Part shown: piece by piece, positions 17,650-26,678 of the stretch | Layout of the letters: each line of letters opens with the position of its first letter | How positions within the stretch are numbered: position 1 is the stretch's first letter | Source: Neisseria subflava | Lineage (GTDB): Bacteria; Pseudomonadota; Gammaproteobacteria; Burkholderiales; Neisseriaceae | Assembly: GCF_024205745.1 (NCBI RefSeq) | Contig: NZ_CP073117.1 | Coordinates: forward strand, 1,612,001 to 1,676,000 | Direction of reading: 5' to 3' | Length of the DNA: 64,000 nt | Translations under genes and position numbers: made by a program | Notes under the pieces: model-generated | Seen by the model: only the letters and a program-made list of their open reading frames with translations | Told to the model about the DNA's origin: nothing | Database searches by the model: none

Positions 17650-18288
17650 ATGAAACAGAATACACCATTGATTTATCTGCAAATTTCCACCGCGCAAGGG
17701 CCGGCAGAGTGCCGTATATTTGCCCGTTTCGTTTTGGGCAAGCTGCTTGCCGAAGCTCAAGTAAAAGGCATTGATGCCGAACTTGTTACTGAAACCGCCG
17801 ATAAGTACGGCATTTTGTCGGCAACGCTCAAATTGGAAGGGCAGAAAGCCGAAAGTTTGGCACAATCTTGGCAGGGGACGCTCCAATGGATATGCCCCAG
17901 CCCTATCCGCCCGAAACATCCGCGCAAAAATTGGTATATAGGTGTTTTCCGCTTGCCCGATATGCCGCAGATGTATGAAATGCCTTCTGAAAACGGAATC
18001 GAGTTTCAAACCTGCCGTTCGGGCGGTAAGGGTGGGCAACACGTCAATAAAACTGAAAGCGCCGTCCGTGCTACCCATAAAGAAAGCGGCATTTCCGTGC
18101 GGGTCGAGAGCGAACGCAGCCAGCACGCCAATAAAAAATTGGCGGTAATGTTATTGGCGCAAAAGCTGGCGGAGCATCATGCCGGACAAGCTGGAAGTTT
18201 TGCGCAGGAGCAGCACGCGCAACTCTATCAAGTTGAGCGCGGCAATCCGAAAAGGACGTTTGTCGGAGCGACGTTTAAGGAGAAATAA
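17650..18288 (+). CDS. prfH: Peptide chain release factor homologue PrfH
   Basis: PrfH is a release-factor-like protein that hydrolyses peptidyl-tRNA. It carries the catalytic GGQ loop (SGGKGGQHVNKTESAVR, near 125) followed by the basic domain 3. The N-terminal third is short and unlike RF1/RF2 domain 2, so stop-codon recognition in the usual way is not expected. ATG 17650 lies two bases after the rtcB2 stop; an in-frame start 15 bases earlier would overlap it. The tight coupling implies one message and joint action: release of the nascent chain, then RNA resealing. Confidence 0.9.
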   Translation: MKQNTPLIYLQISTAQGPAECRIFARFVLGKLLAEAQVKGIDAELVTETADKYGILSATLKLEGQKAESLAQSWQGTLQWICPSPIRPKHPRKNWYIGVFRLPDMPQMYEMPSENGIEFQTCRSGGKGGQHVNKTESAVRATHKESGISVRVESERSQHANKKLAVMLLAQKLAEHHAGQAGSFAQEQHAQLYQVERGNPKRTFVGATFKEK

Positions 18289-18326
18289 TTTGCCTGCCGG
18301 ATAAGTAGGCATTTAAAACATAAACT

Positions 18327-18359
18327 AAAGGCCGTCTGAAAACGTTCAGACGGCCTTTT
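18327..18359. terminator. Uptake-word hairpin between prfH and the hlyD-like gene
   Basis: A perfect inverted uptake-word pair with a T-rich flank lies between convergent genes. Confidence 0.85.
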
Positions 18360-18372
18360 ATCGGTTTATCGA

Positions 18373-19602
18373 TTAGCGTTCGCTCAATGCTTGTTTCATA
18401 CGCGTAATCGGTTTGATCAGGTATTGGAAGATGGTTTTTTCGCCGGTTTTGATGTCCACAGTTGCAACCATACCCGGAATAATCGGCATAGGTTTGCCGT
18501 TTTTGTCTTTCAGGGAGTTGTTTTCGGTTTGGACGAGAACGCGGTAATAGACTTGGTTCGGGTCGAGTTTCAAGTCATTGGCACGGTTTTGCATGGAGTT
18601 GCTGACGGTATCGGCACCAACGAGGGTAACTTTGCCTTCCAAACCGCCGTAGATGGAGTAGTCGTATGCACTGACTTTAACCAATGCAGGTTGGCCTGCG
18701 CGGATAAAGGCGATATCTTGCGGACGGATATAGGCTTCGACCAGCAGTTTGTCGTCAACCGGGACGATTTGCATAATGTCTTCGCCTGCGTTCACAACGC
18801 CGCCGATGGTGGTAACTTTTATGCCTTTGACGATGCCGCGCATAGGTGCGCGGATTTGCGAGCGTTCAACTGGGTCGGCACGCATGGCAACGTTTTCTTT
18901 GGATTGTGCCAGCTCGGATTCGGCTTGCAAGAGTTCGTTGTTGGCATCGGCTTTGTAGCGGTTGCGGCGTTCGGAGATTTGGGTGGTCAAATCTGCAGAA
19001 TCACGGCGCATTCTTAAAAGTTCGACTTCGGAAACCACGCCTTCGGCAACCATAGGCGCAGTAATGGCGATTTCGCGGTCAAGTGCGGCCTTGCTTTGGG
19101 AAAGGCCGCTGACGGCGTCGGTCATGGCTTGACGGCGTGCTTTGTAGGCGGCGATTTCGCGACGGCGAAGCTCAGGGCTCACGCTGTCAGGGAAGGAGAG
19201 CTTGGTGCCGTAGGCCTCGGCTTTAAGTCGGGCGACGGTGGCTTCGAGGTTTTGGACTTTGGCTTCGCTTTCACGCAAAACGGCGGAGCTGCGCGTGTCG
19301 TCGAGTTTCATCAGAATCTGATCTTTCTCGACCATATCGCCTTCTTTAACCATGATTTCGGTTACGATGCCGGGGTCGAGGCTTTGGATGACTTGCTCAC
19401 GGCTGCTGGGAATGATATTGCCGTTGCCGCGGGTCACTTCTTCGACAGGGCTGTTGTATGCCCAGACGACGAAGACAACCAGGAAAAGGAAGAATAGGAT
19501 GATGACCCAAAATTGGCCGCTGTGTTTTTCTTTTTGAAGGGCGGCATTGAGGTCGTTGATGAGGTGTAGGTCTTTGGATTTGACGTTGTTTTCGCGGCTC
19601 AT
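18373..19602 (-). CDS. Type I secretion membrane-fusion protein (HlyD family)
   Basis: This periplasmic adaptor links the inner-membrane ABC exporter to the TolC-like channel. A short cytoplasmic N-terminus and one transmembrane helix (about 31-50) precede a lipoyl/barrel region with EEVTRGNGNIIPS, then a long coiled-coil hairpin (about 105-235). A second half-motif (RAPMRGIVKGI near 252) and a beta-barrel domain follow. The 409 residues are normal for the HlyD/LapC group. It is the third gene of a TolC-ABC-HlyD set on the minus strand, about 90 bases after the ABC gene, with an uptake-word hairpin in that gap. Confidence 0.92.
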   Translation of the reverse strand: MSRENNVKSKDLHLINDLNAALQKEKHSGQFWVIILFFLFLVVFVVWAYNSPVEEVTRGNGNIIPSSREQVIQSLDPGIVTEIMVKEGDMVEKDQILMKLDDTRSSAVLRESEAKVQNLEATVARLKAEAYGTKLSFPDSVSPELRRREIAAYKARRQAMTDAVSGLSQSKAALDREIAITAPMVAEGVVSEVELLRMRRDSADLTTQISERRNRYKADANNELLQAESELAQSKENVAMRADPVERSQIRAPMRGIVKGIKVTTIGGVVNAGEDIMQIVPVDDKLLVEAYIRPQDIAFIRAGQPALVKVSAYDYSIYGGLEGKVTLVGADTVSNSMQNRANDLKLDPNQVYYRVLVQTENNSLKDKNGKPMPIIPGMVATVDIKTGEKTIFQYLIKPITRMKQALSER

Positions 19603-19648
19603 AATCGTGTATCTTTATTGTGTTTGGTGGATTTTAACCATTAGGGCA

Positions 19649-19687
19649 GGCCGTCTGAAAGAGTAAGTTGGTTTCAGACGGCCTTTT
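19649..19687. terminator. Uptake-word hairpin between ABC and HlyD genes
   Basis: An inverted uptake-word pair with an 11-base loop lies inside the presumed operon. It could lower expression of the hlyD-like gene relative to the ABC gene. Confidence 0.6.
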
Positions 19688-19690
19688 GCT

Positions 19691-21907
19691 TTATTGTGCT
19701 GCCGATTGAGGGGCGGCGGCAGCTTGTTGTTGCTGCTGTTTGATTGCAGCAGCTTGTTGCTGTTGTTGTTTGACGTTGGCTGCTTTGGCCTGTTCGTTTT
19801 GCATGAGTTTTTGCAATACCAGGTCACGCGGGCCGTCCATCACGACTTTACCATTGTCCATCACAATGATGCGGTTGACGATTTGCAGAACTTGCGGACG
19901 ATGCGTCACTAAAAGCATGGTGCGGTTGCGGCCCCATTGGGCAATAGCATTGAGCGCCATACGCTCAGTGGCTTGGTCCAGACTGGTGGTCGGCTCGTCC
20001 AGCAAGACGACTTTCGGGTTGCGCAAGGTCATGCGTGCCAGGGCGATGATTTGTTTTTGACCGCCGGACAAGCCCAAGCCGTCTTCACCCAGAGGCATAT
20101 CCAAACCGCGCGGATGGTTGCGGATGATTTTGTCGAGGCCGAAGCGGTTGAGTGCAGTCAGTAAGTCTTGGTCGGTAGAGTAGCTGCCGGTGCGCGCCAA
20201 GTCCATGTTTTCACGCAATGTGCCGAGGAACAGGCGTGGCGATTGGCTTAACAGCAGGACTTGATCGCGCAGGAAATTGGGGTCAAGCTGGCGCATATCG
20301 ACGCCGTCAAGGGTAACGTTGCCTTTTTCAGTGTCGTACAGACCGCTGGCCAGTTTGAGCATGGTGCTTTTACCGCTGCCGATACGGCCCAAAATACCGA
20401 CTTTTTCGCCCGGTTTGATGGTCAGGCGCAAATCTTCGACAGCGCTGTTGTTGTCGGCTTGATATTTGAACGATACGTTTTCAAAGGTAATACTGCCTTG
20501 AACGTTGTCCAAAGTAATGTATTTGCGTTCCGGATTACGCTCGATAGGGCGGGTAACGATGTCGTTGACGCCTTTGAGGGCAAGTTTGGCCTGTTGGAAG
20601 CGGGTAGCCAAACCGGCAATTTGTGCCAACGGTGCCAAGGCGCGGCCGGACAGAATCACGGAGGCAATCAATGCACCCATGGTGATGCGTTCCGCATGGT
20701 TGTCGGCATGAATCAGATAGGTACCGACGACGACCAAAAAGACGGTATTGAGCTGCTGCATAGCAACGGCGAAGTTGACCATGAAGTTGCTGGTGTCTTT
20801 GACTTTGATGGAAGAGGCGGAAGTTTTGGCAGTGTATTCGTCCCAGCGCTGTTGTGCCCAAGATGTGGCGTTGTTGGTTTTCAGGGTTTCGATGCCTTCG
20901 ATGGCTTCAACGGCAAGGCCGGAGCGTTGCGAACCTTCTTTCATCGATTCGTTGATGTGGCGAGAGAGCGGGCGTTGTACGACAAAACCGACAATCACGA
21001 CAATCGGAATGATGGTCAGGGGAACGAGTGCCAGTTTGCCGCCGACCATGGAAATTACGAAGATAAACAGCAACAGGAAAGGCAAGTCGACAATAGTCAA
21101 CAAGCTGGCACTGGTCATAAACTCACGCACGGCTTCAAATTCACGCAAATTGCTGGCGTATGAGCCGGAAGAAGCTGGACGGTCTGCCAAACGCAATGCC
21201 ATCACGCGACGGAACAGGGCGGAGCTGATGATCAGGTCGGCTTTTTTGCCGGCAATATCGGTCAAGTGGCCGCGAATCATCTTGGCGGCAAATTCAAACA
21301 AAATCGCCAAGACCACGCCGATGCTCAATACCCACAAGGTTTCATAGGCTTGGTTGGGAATCACGCGGTCGTACACGTTCATCACATATAAAGAGCTGAC
21401 GAGCGCAAGAAAGTTAATGATGATGGTGGCCAAGATGACTTGGTAGTAGTAGCTGCGGAAACGCCAAATGACTTTCCAAAACCATGCTTTGGGCAAATGG
21501 TATTCAGGCAGCTCCGAGCGCATATCGGTCGCCATTTTGGGTTTGATAAACCAGCAATAGCCCAAATACAGGCCGGAGAGCTGTTCGTGGCTGAGTTCTT
21601 GTTCCAAGCCGTCCACCTGGCGGATATGGTATTTGCGCTCTTGGCCGGAGCCTTCGATTTGGGTGATGACCGCTGCTTCTTCGTTGTGCAGGATAATCAT
21701 GACCGGCACGGCGAGCGAGGGGATGTCTTCCAGATTGCGTTTGGATAAGGTGTTTTCAAAGCCGTGGCTGCGCAGGACTTCGACCAGTGAGTGATAGTTG
21801 ACCTTGAGCTTTTTATCGCGCACGACCTCGGCGGACAAAGCGGCTTCGGATACGGGCGCACCCAAAAGGCGGGTCACTAAAACGATATGTTCAATGATGG
21901 CTTTCAT
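19691..21907 (-). CDS. Type I secretion ABC exporter with peptidase-like N-domain
   Basis: This inner-membrane exporter has an N-terminal C39-peptidase-like domain (about 1-120) that lacks the catalytic cysteine, so it should bind rather than cut the substrate. About six membrane segments (about 155-430) and an ATPase domain follow. The ATPase shows Walker A GRIGSGKST near 502, signature LSGGQKQ near 609, Walker B VVLLDEP and an H-loop THRPQV. Length and order match the LapB/RTX-exporter type. The last 30 residues are an odd Gln/Ala tail made of a tandem 10-residue repeat. No large repeat adhesin or RTX gene lies within the window. Confidence 0.93.
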   Translation of the reverse strand: MKAIIEHIVLVTRLLGAPVSEAALSAEVVRDKKLKVNYHSLVEVLRSHGFENTLSKRNLEDIPSLAVPVMIILHNEEAAVITQIEGSGQERKYHIRQVDGLEQELSHEQLSGLYLGYCWFIKPKMATDMRSELPEYHLPKAWFWKVIWRFRSYYYQVILATIIINFLALVSSLYVMNVYDRVIPNQAYETLWVLSIGVVLAILFEFAAKMIRGHLTDIAGKKADLIISSALFRRVMALRLADRPASSGSYASNLREFEAVREFMTSASLLTIVDLPFLLLFIFVISMVGGKLALVPLTIIPIVVIVGFVVQRPLSRHINESMKEGSQRSGLAVEAIEGIETLKTNNATSWAQQRWDEYTAKTSASSIKVKDTSNFMVNFAVAMQQLNTVFLVVVGTYLIHADNHAERITMGALIASVILSGRALAPLAQIAGLATRFQQAKLALKGVNDIVTRPIERNPERKYITLDNVQGSITFENVSFKYQADNNSAVEDLRLTIKPGEKVGILGRIGSGKSTMLKLASGLYDTEKGNVTLDGVDMRQLDPNFLRDQVLLLSQSPRLFLGTLRENMDLARTGSYSTDQDLLTALNRFGLDKIIRNHPRGLDMPLGEDGLGLSGGQKQIIALARMTLRNPKVVLLDEPTTSLDQATERMALNAIAQWGRNRTMLLVTHRPQVLQIVNRIIVMDNGKVVMDGPRDLVLQKLMQNEQAKAANVKQQQQQAAAIKQQQQQAAAAPQSAAQ
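19712..19771 (-). repeat. Tandem 30-base repeat coding a Gln/Ala tail
   Basis: Two successive 10-residue units, KQQQQQAAAI and KQQQQQAAAA, end the ABC exporter. The codons vary between CAA and CAG, so the repeat is not a pure trinucleotide tract. Confidence 0.8.
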
Positions 21908-21950
21908 ATTTTTTCGCGTAATGTTTTTGATTTAACCGGCGGATATGGCT

Positions 21951-23219
21951 TTATTTTTGTGCCAAACCGACCCAAGCGGAAATTTTGGCCTGGGTATTTA
22001 AATAGTCAAGCGCCGCATCGCGGAAATCGTTGCGGGCGGCAACATAATCCTGCTCGATGGAGGACAACTCGCTGTATGCACTCAAAACGTCGGTCAGCGT
22101 ACGTCGGGCAATTTTAAACTGCAATTCGTACACTTTGATGACTTCTTTTTGGGCGGCGATGTGTTGCGCCGTCAGCGCAGTACGCTGTTCACTTTCCTGC
22201 ATGTCGATGGCGGAAGTTTGAACGCGTTCGTTCATGTCGCGCAGGATTTGTTCGGACTTGGCTTCTGCGGCGATCAATGATTTGGCATTGCGTTCTACAT
22301 TGTGTCGTGCGGCAATATCCAACACATTCCATGCAACGTTCAAATAAAGTTGTCTGGTGTTGCGCGTTGCACTGCCTTCCAAATTGAGGGCAGGCAGGCG
22401 TTCAGCTTTGGAAGCGTCCAAATCGGCACGGACACTGTCGCGTTCGGCCAATTGTGCTTGATAGGATGGATTGTTGTTGCGATTGGGGTTGTTGAAGCGT
22501 TCGCTGATGGATTTTGCCGTGTCGTTTTTAAACGGATCTTCCAAATCGTTGGCGGTCAGTTGGCGCGAGGTATAGCGGGACAGACGGCTCAGTGCCAAAT
22601 CCATGGTGCGGCGTTGTTGGGCGATAATGTTGGCTACTTGCAGCTGGCGCGCGCGCGCTTCAATCAGTTCGGAACGGCGGCCGGCATCATATTTGACGAT
22701 GGTATCCAAGTCTTTTAAGAGCTTGTTGTGGCGCGCTAAAGTCTGCTCGTTGAGGATCAGGGTTTCTTTTGCACGCAATGCGCTTAGGTAGAGGCGGCCA
22801 ATATCGCTGCCCAGCTGCTCTTGGCTTTCGGTGTATTTGTGTTGATAGTATTCTTCGCGGCTGCGGTCGCGGCGGACGGCGGCTTCAATCGCACCCCATG
22901 AGTAGATGTTCACGCTACCGCGCACGCCGATACCGTCTTCCATGTCGTTGCTGGAATATTTATTGTGTTGCGCCAGCACTTTCGTGCCGGTCAGGGTCAC
23001 GACAGGATAATGGCGCGCACGCGTGGCTTTGGTCGTACTTTGCGCTGCTTCTTGAGTGGCTTTGGCTTCACGCACAATCGGGTCGCTGATTAAAGCGTCC
23101 CTGAGGATGTCTTGCAGGCTGTATGCAGAGGCCGTCTGAAACGGCAACAGACAGCAGGCGACGGCAACGGCCGATAATAATAAACGGGGCTTTGTGGGGG
23201 AAGAATAAATATGCGACAT
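21951..23219 (-). CDS. TolC-family outer-membrane channel for type I secretion
   Basis: The 422-residue protein has a signal peptide (about 1-32, ending TASA) and the repeated helical-barrel pattern of outer membrane efflux proteins; SLQDILRDALISDP near 34 and RRTLTDVLSAYSELSSIEQD near 374 are typical. It is closest in style to the LapE/AggA group that serves biofilm-adhesin exporters. It is the first gene of the set, 43 bases before the ABC gene. The 220-base AT-rich gap upstream holds an imperfect inverted pair (TAAGGCATG and CATGCCTTA) about 100 bases apart. Confidence 0.9.
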   Translation of the reverse strand: MSHIYSSPTKPRLLLSAVAVACCLLPFQTASAYSLQDILRDALISDPIVREAKATQEAAQSTTKATRARHYPVVTLTGTKVLAQHNKYSSNDMEDGIGVRGSVNIYSWGAIEAAVRRDRSREEYYQHKYTESQEQLGSDIGRLYLSALRAKETLILNEQTLARHNKLLKDLDTIVKYDAGRRSELIEARARQLQVANIIAQQRRTMDLALSRLSRYTSRQLTANDLEDPFKNDTAKSISERFNNPNRNNNPSYQAQLAERDSVRADLDASKAERLPALNLEGSATRNTRQLYLNVAWNVLDIAARHNVERNAKSLIAAEAKSEQILRDMNERVQTSAIDMQESEQRTALTAQHIAAQKEVIKVYELQFKIARRTLTDVLSAYSELSSIEQDYVAARNDFRDAALDYLNTQAKISAWVGLAQK

Positions 23220-23441
23220 GATTTTTAACCAAATGATTTATATATTATCGTTGTCCGTATCGGGTATTGCCTAAGGCATGACCGGGCGAATTTTGAACGA
23301 GAACACATACATTTACAAAGCATAAAGCATTTTTTCTAGCTTTTCACAATATTCTGATAAAAGGTCGAGATACATGCCTTAAAGTATATTATTGCAGAGC
23401 GCGACTATCGTATCTAATGATTTTAATGTAAAAAATCTATC

Positions 23442-23478
23442 AAAAAGGCCGTCTGAAAGGATTTCAGACGGCCTTTTC
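23442..23478. terminator. Uptake-word hairpin after the rsmB-like gene
   Basis: An inverted uptake-word pair with A5 and T4 flanks lies just past the stop of the minus-strand methyltransferase gene. Confidence 0.8.
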
Positions 23479-23483
23479 CAACC

Positions 23484-24743
23484 TTAATCCTTGCGTTGCA
23501 ATACAGCGGCAAAAAAGCCGTCGGTTTGGTGTTCTCCGGAGTTGAGGCGCAGGTATTTTCCGGTATCCAAATCAATCTTCAGGCTTTGCAGCAGTTCGGC
23601 GCAGTTGACGAGTTCAAATTCGGGATGTTCGGACAGGAAACGTTCGACTTGCAACTCATTTTCTTCCGGCAATACGCTGCAAGTGGCATAAACCAAGCGG
23701 CCTTGCGGTTTCACCAGTTTGGAGGCGGCATCGAGGATGCTGTGTTGCTGTTCCAAAAGGTTGGCCACGGTCTCGGCGGATTGGCGGTATTTGAGGTCGG
23801 GATTGCGGCGTAAAGTACCCAAACCGGAGCAGGGGGCATCCACCAACACACGGTCTGCTTTGCCTGCCAGTCGGGCAATACGGGTATCGTGTTCGTTGCT
23901 GATGCGTTCGGGGTGGATATTGGTCAGTCCGGCGCGGGTCATGCGCGGTTTGAGGTTGGCCAAGCGTTTTTCGGCGATGTCGAAGGCGTAGATTCTGCCT
24001 TTGTTGGCCATTTGTGCGCCGACAGCCAAGGTTTTACCGCCGGCACCAGCACAGAAATCGACAATGATTTCGCCGCGTTTTGCGCCCACCAATAAGGCAA
24101 GCAGTTGGCTGCCTTCGTCTTGGACTTCCAGTGTGCCGTCCAAAAACAGTTCGTGTTTGTTAAGCGCAATTTTATTTTGCATGCGGATGCCCCAAGGCGA
24201 ATAAGGCGTTGCCTCTGCATCGGCACTTTCGGCTTGCAACAATGGCAATACTTTATCGCGTTTTCCTTTCAAGGTATTGACGCGGATGTCGAGCGGGGCA
24301 GGTTGGTTGATGCTGCGGCCGAAGGCGAGGATTTCTTCTTCGCTCCAATGCTGTTGCAGTTGTTCCACCAGCCATTGCGGCAATTCTGCGGCGGTATTTA
24401 GGCCGTCTGAAAACTCGGTTTTGCGGGCTTTCAAATTGCCGAGAAACTCTGTTTCTTCTTCATCGAGCAGGTCTTTGATTTGGCTGATGTTGGTGCTTCT
24501 GCCGAGAACCAGTGCGGCGAGAGCGGCTTTGCGCGGCTGCGCATGCGGACGGCGCAGGGCGGTACTGATTTTTTGATAGTGGCGCAGCGCGGCAAAGGCG
24601 GTTTCGGCGATTTCGTGGCGGTCTTGGCGGCCGAGCTTTTTGTGTTCGCGGAAATAGGCAGAGAGGACGGCATCGGCAGGCTGTTTGAAAGTCAGCATTT
24701 CAGCCAAAACTTTGGCGGTATGGTCGAGTTGTGCGGCGTTCAT
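23484..24743 (-). CDS. RsmB/NOP-family rRNA cytosine-C5 methyltransferase
   Basis: This SAM-dependent m5C methyltransferase probably acts on 16S rRNA. A helical N-terminal domain (about 1-130) precedes a Rossmann core. The SAM motif is VDFCAGAGGKTLAVG near 229. The two family cysteines are visible: DAPCSGLGTLRRNPD near 301 and ATCSVLPEENELQ near 354. Length (419) fits. Whether it is the RsmB orthologue or a related enzyme cannot be settled here. The DUF1853 gene lies 34 bases upstream on the same strand. Confidence 0.88.
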   Translation of the reverse strand: MNAAQLDHTAKVLAEMLTFKQPADAVLSAYFREHKKLGRQDRHEIAETAFAALRHYQKISTALRRPHAQPRKAALAALVLGRSTNISQIKDLLDEEETEFLGNLKARKTEFSDGLNTAAELPQWLVEQLQQHWSEEEILAFGRSINQPAPLDIRVNTLKGKRDKVLPLLQAESADAEATPYSPWGIRMQNKIALNKHELFLDGTLEVQDEGSQLLALLVGAKRGEIIVDFCAGAGGKTLAVGAQMANKGRIYAFDIAEKRLANLKPRMTRAGLTNIHPERISNEHDTRIARLAGKADRVLVDAPCSGLGTLRRNPDLKYRQSAETVANLLEQQHSILDAASKLVKPQGRLVYATCSVLPEENELQVERFLSEHPEFELVNCAELLQSLKIDLDTGKYLRLNSGEHQTDGFFAAVLQRKD

Positions 24744-24777
24744 AATGTAATGGGTTCTCTTAAGTGGGTAAAGGGTT

Positions 24778-25647
24778 TCAGACGGCCTTCATGATGCGTT
24801 CGATTTCGTGCCAAAAGCCGTCTGGCCGTAATTCCAAAACGGCAATCAAGCCTTGGTAGATACGGCGGATTTCGGTTTCGTTCAATGTTTCGGTTTCGGC
24901 GACACGCGCAGGTGCAAGATAGGCCATGCGATCGAGCAAGTGATAACGCGCTTCTTGGCGTTCAAACCCGTATTCCGCCCAATCTTGAATATAGATGCCG
25001 CGCCAGCCGTATGGATTAAGTGGCGGCTCAAAAGCATGGAAACCTTGTGGAAAAAATCCGATGCCGCGCACGATGGAAGCAGGGAGCGGATTTTCCGGCA
25101 GGGCTTGTGCGGCTAAAGTTGCTTTGCCTTGCGGCGTATGCAGCAGCTGGGATTGCTGTACCAATTTGGCGGCTTTGTCCGTCAGCGTGTCTTTAGGATT
25201 GAGGCCGCGCAGGTTTTGCACTTGGTCTCCGCCGTAGTATTTACACGCCAGCTCGATATGGTAGGGCTGTTGATTGAGGGAAGCGACAAAATCCGCGGCG
25301 CCTAAAGTTTGGCCGTCTGAAAAAACGGGCAGGTTGTATGCGTGCAGTTTGGCGTGCGGCGCGTTGGTAAACCAGAAAGCCAGCAGCTCTTCGGCATAAA
25401 TGCCGAGACGGTGGCCGAACGGGGCGCGTTGGGCAAGGTAATCCGTCAGCGGAGCGGGATCGGCGTCCAATGCCAACAGGTAGCGGAAACCGTGTTCCCC
25501 CAATAGTTCGCGCACGCTCAATTCGCAACCGCTTTGCCATAAAGGCGGCGCAGTCAGCAGCGAGGCGAGGTCGCGGACGGGTTGGCTGGTGAGTTTCCAC
25601 CATAATGCGTCTAGGGCGTAATTCATGCTTATCCGAATATCAGTCAT
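24778..25647 (-). CDS. DUF1853 family protein
   Basis: A 289-residue soluble protein of the DUF1853 type, with a conserved stretch of acidic, Lys and Tyr residues (HIELACKYYGGD near 130). That stretch resembles a PD-(D/E)xK-like core (GAADFV...ELACKYY). The biochemical role is unknown to me. The first ATG follows an uptake word directly with no ribosome site; ATG 25626 (MNYALDAL) is an alternative. It is probably co-transcribed with the downstream methyltransferase gene. Confidence 0.75.
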   Translation of the reverse strand: MTDIRISMNYALDALWWKLTSQPVRDLASLLTAPPLWQSGCELSVRELLGEHGFRYLLALDADPAPLTDYLAQRAPFGHRLGIYAEELLAFWFTNAPHAKLHAYNLPVFSDGQTLGAADFVASLNQQPYHIELACKYYGGDQVQNLRGLNPKDTLTDKAAKLVQQSQLLHTPQGKATLAAQALPENPLPASIVRGIGFFPQGFHAFEPPLNPYGWRGIYIQDWAEYGFERQEARYHLLDRMAYLAPARVAETETLNETEIRRIYQGLIAVLELRPDGFWHEIERIMKAV

Positions 25648-25648
25648 G

Positions 25649-25684
25649 CCGTCTGAAAAGCTGGAAACGTTTTCAGACGGCCTT
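25649..25684. terminator. Uptake-word hairpin after trmJ
   Basis: An inverted uptake-word pair lies between the trmJ stop and the DUF1853 start on the minus strand. Confidence 0.75.
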
Positions 25685-25687
25685 AAA

Positions 25688-26503
25688 TCAGTCTTTTTTA
25701 TGGATACGGTGGCTGACGGTATTGAAAAAACCGCGCAGGATGTCGATGTCTTCGGTTTGCGTGTTGGCGCGTCCGAACAGGCTCTGCATACGGCGCATCA
25801 GGCGCTCGCCGTTGCGGCGGTTGAAAAAGCCGATGTCGTTCATCACGCTTTCCATGTGGGCGACCATGCCTTTGATTTGCTCGTGGGTCGCGGCGTGGTC
25901 TTCCTGTTGCAGATGGGTCATGGGCGAATCGGTTTGGCTGAAGATTTCGTAGCTCACGACCTGCACGGCTTGGGCAAGGTTGAGCGAGAAATAGTCGGGA
26001 TTGCCGTTGATGGTCATCAGTCGGTTGCAGGCTTGGACTTCTTCGATGCTCAAGCCAAAAGTCTCGTTACCGAAGACCAGCGCCACTTTCTCGCCACGGT
26101 TGGCAGCCTGTAGTAATTCGGGCACCAAGTCGCGCGGCGTTTGCAGCGGCGCAGTGATTTCGCGGCGGCGGCTGGTCAGGGCGCAGGTGATGGTGGTGTC
26201 GGCAAGGGCTTCGTCCAAAGAAGCGGCAATGGTGGCATTTTCCAAAACGTCCGCCGCGCCGGAAGCGAGGATGAAACTTTCTTCCGGTAATTTAAACGAT
26301 TGCGGATGTTCCGGATCGAACACGGGCGGATTTTCCGTCATCGGCGTTGCCATCAGATTGGGAGCGACGATGGTTAGTTTGTGCAGGCCCATCGTTTTCA
26401 TGGCGCGCGCGGCGGAGCCGATATTGGCGGGATGGCTGGTGCGCGTGAGGATGATGCGGATGTTGTCCAGATAAGCGGGCAGGGCGGGTTTTTCGGAAGT
26501 CAT
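25688..26503 (-). CDS. trmJ: SPOUT tRNA/rRNA 2'-O-methyltransferase TrmJ-like
   Basis: SPOUT methyltransferases of this group 2'-O-methylate position 32 of several tRNAs. Visible motifs are NIRIILTRTSHPANIGSAAR near 12 (substrate/SAM side), VALVFGNETFGLS near 119 and NLAQAVQVVSYEI near 156. A helical C-terminal extension binds RNA. ATG 26503 gives 271 residues; upstream in-frame codons cross an uptake-word hairpin and are unlikely to be translated. It is divergent from suhB. Confidence 0.87.
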   Translation of the reverse strand: MTSEKPALPAYLDNIRIILTRTSHPANIGSAARAMKTMGLHKLTIVAPNLMATPMTENPPVFDPEHPQSFKLPEESFILASGAADVLENATIAASLDEALADTTITCALTSRRREITAPLQTPRDLVPELLQAANRGEKVALVFGNETFGLSIEEVQACNRLMTINGNPDYFSLNLAQAVQVVSYEIFSQTDSPMTHLQQEDHAATHEQIKGMVAHMESVMNDIGFFNRRNGERLMRRMQSLFGRANTQTEDIDILRGFFNTVSHRIHKKD

Positions 26504-26554
26504 GTTTTGTTTTCTGTTTGTACGGGAATCAGGTATAATGCGCCATCTTTTTGT

Positions 26555-26587
26555 TTTCAGACGGCCTTTTTCCATGCCGTCTGAAAT
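26555..26587. other. Uptake-word inverted pair between trmJ and suhB
   Basis: Inverted uptake words lie in the divergent promoter region, not after a gene, so transcription termination is not their obvious job. A plus-strand TATAAT is at 26534-26539. Confidence 0.6.
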
Positions 26588-26678
26588 GTTCTTTAACAGC
26601 ATCGGAAACGATTAACAGCCTCTTGTGTGCCTTGTTCGGCGCATTAGGGCGTATTTTACCTGAATTAGAAAGAAAACC

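Noticed and set aside
20261-21163. 300-codon plus-strand ORF inside the ABC exporter gene
   Set aside because: It is antisense to a clear ABC exporter, with no recognisable domain.
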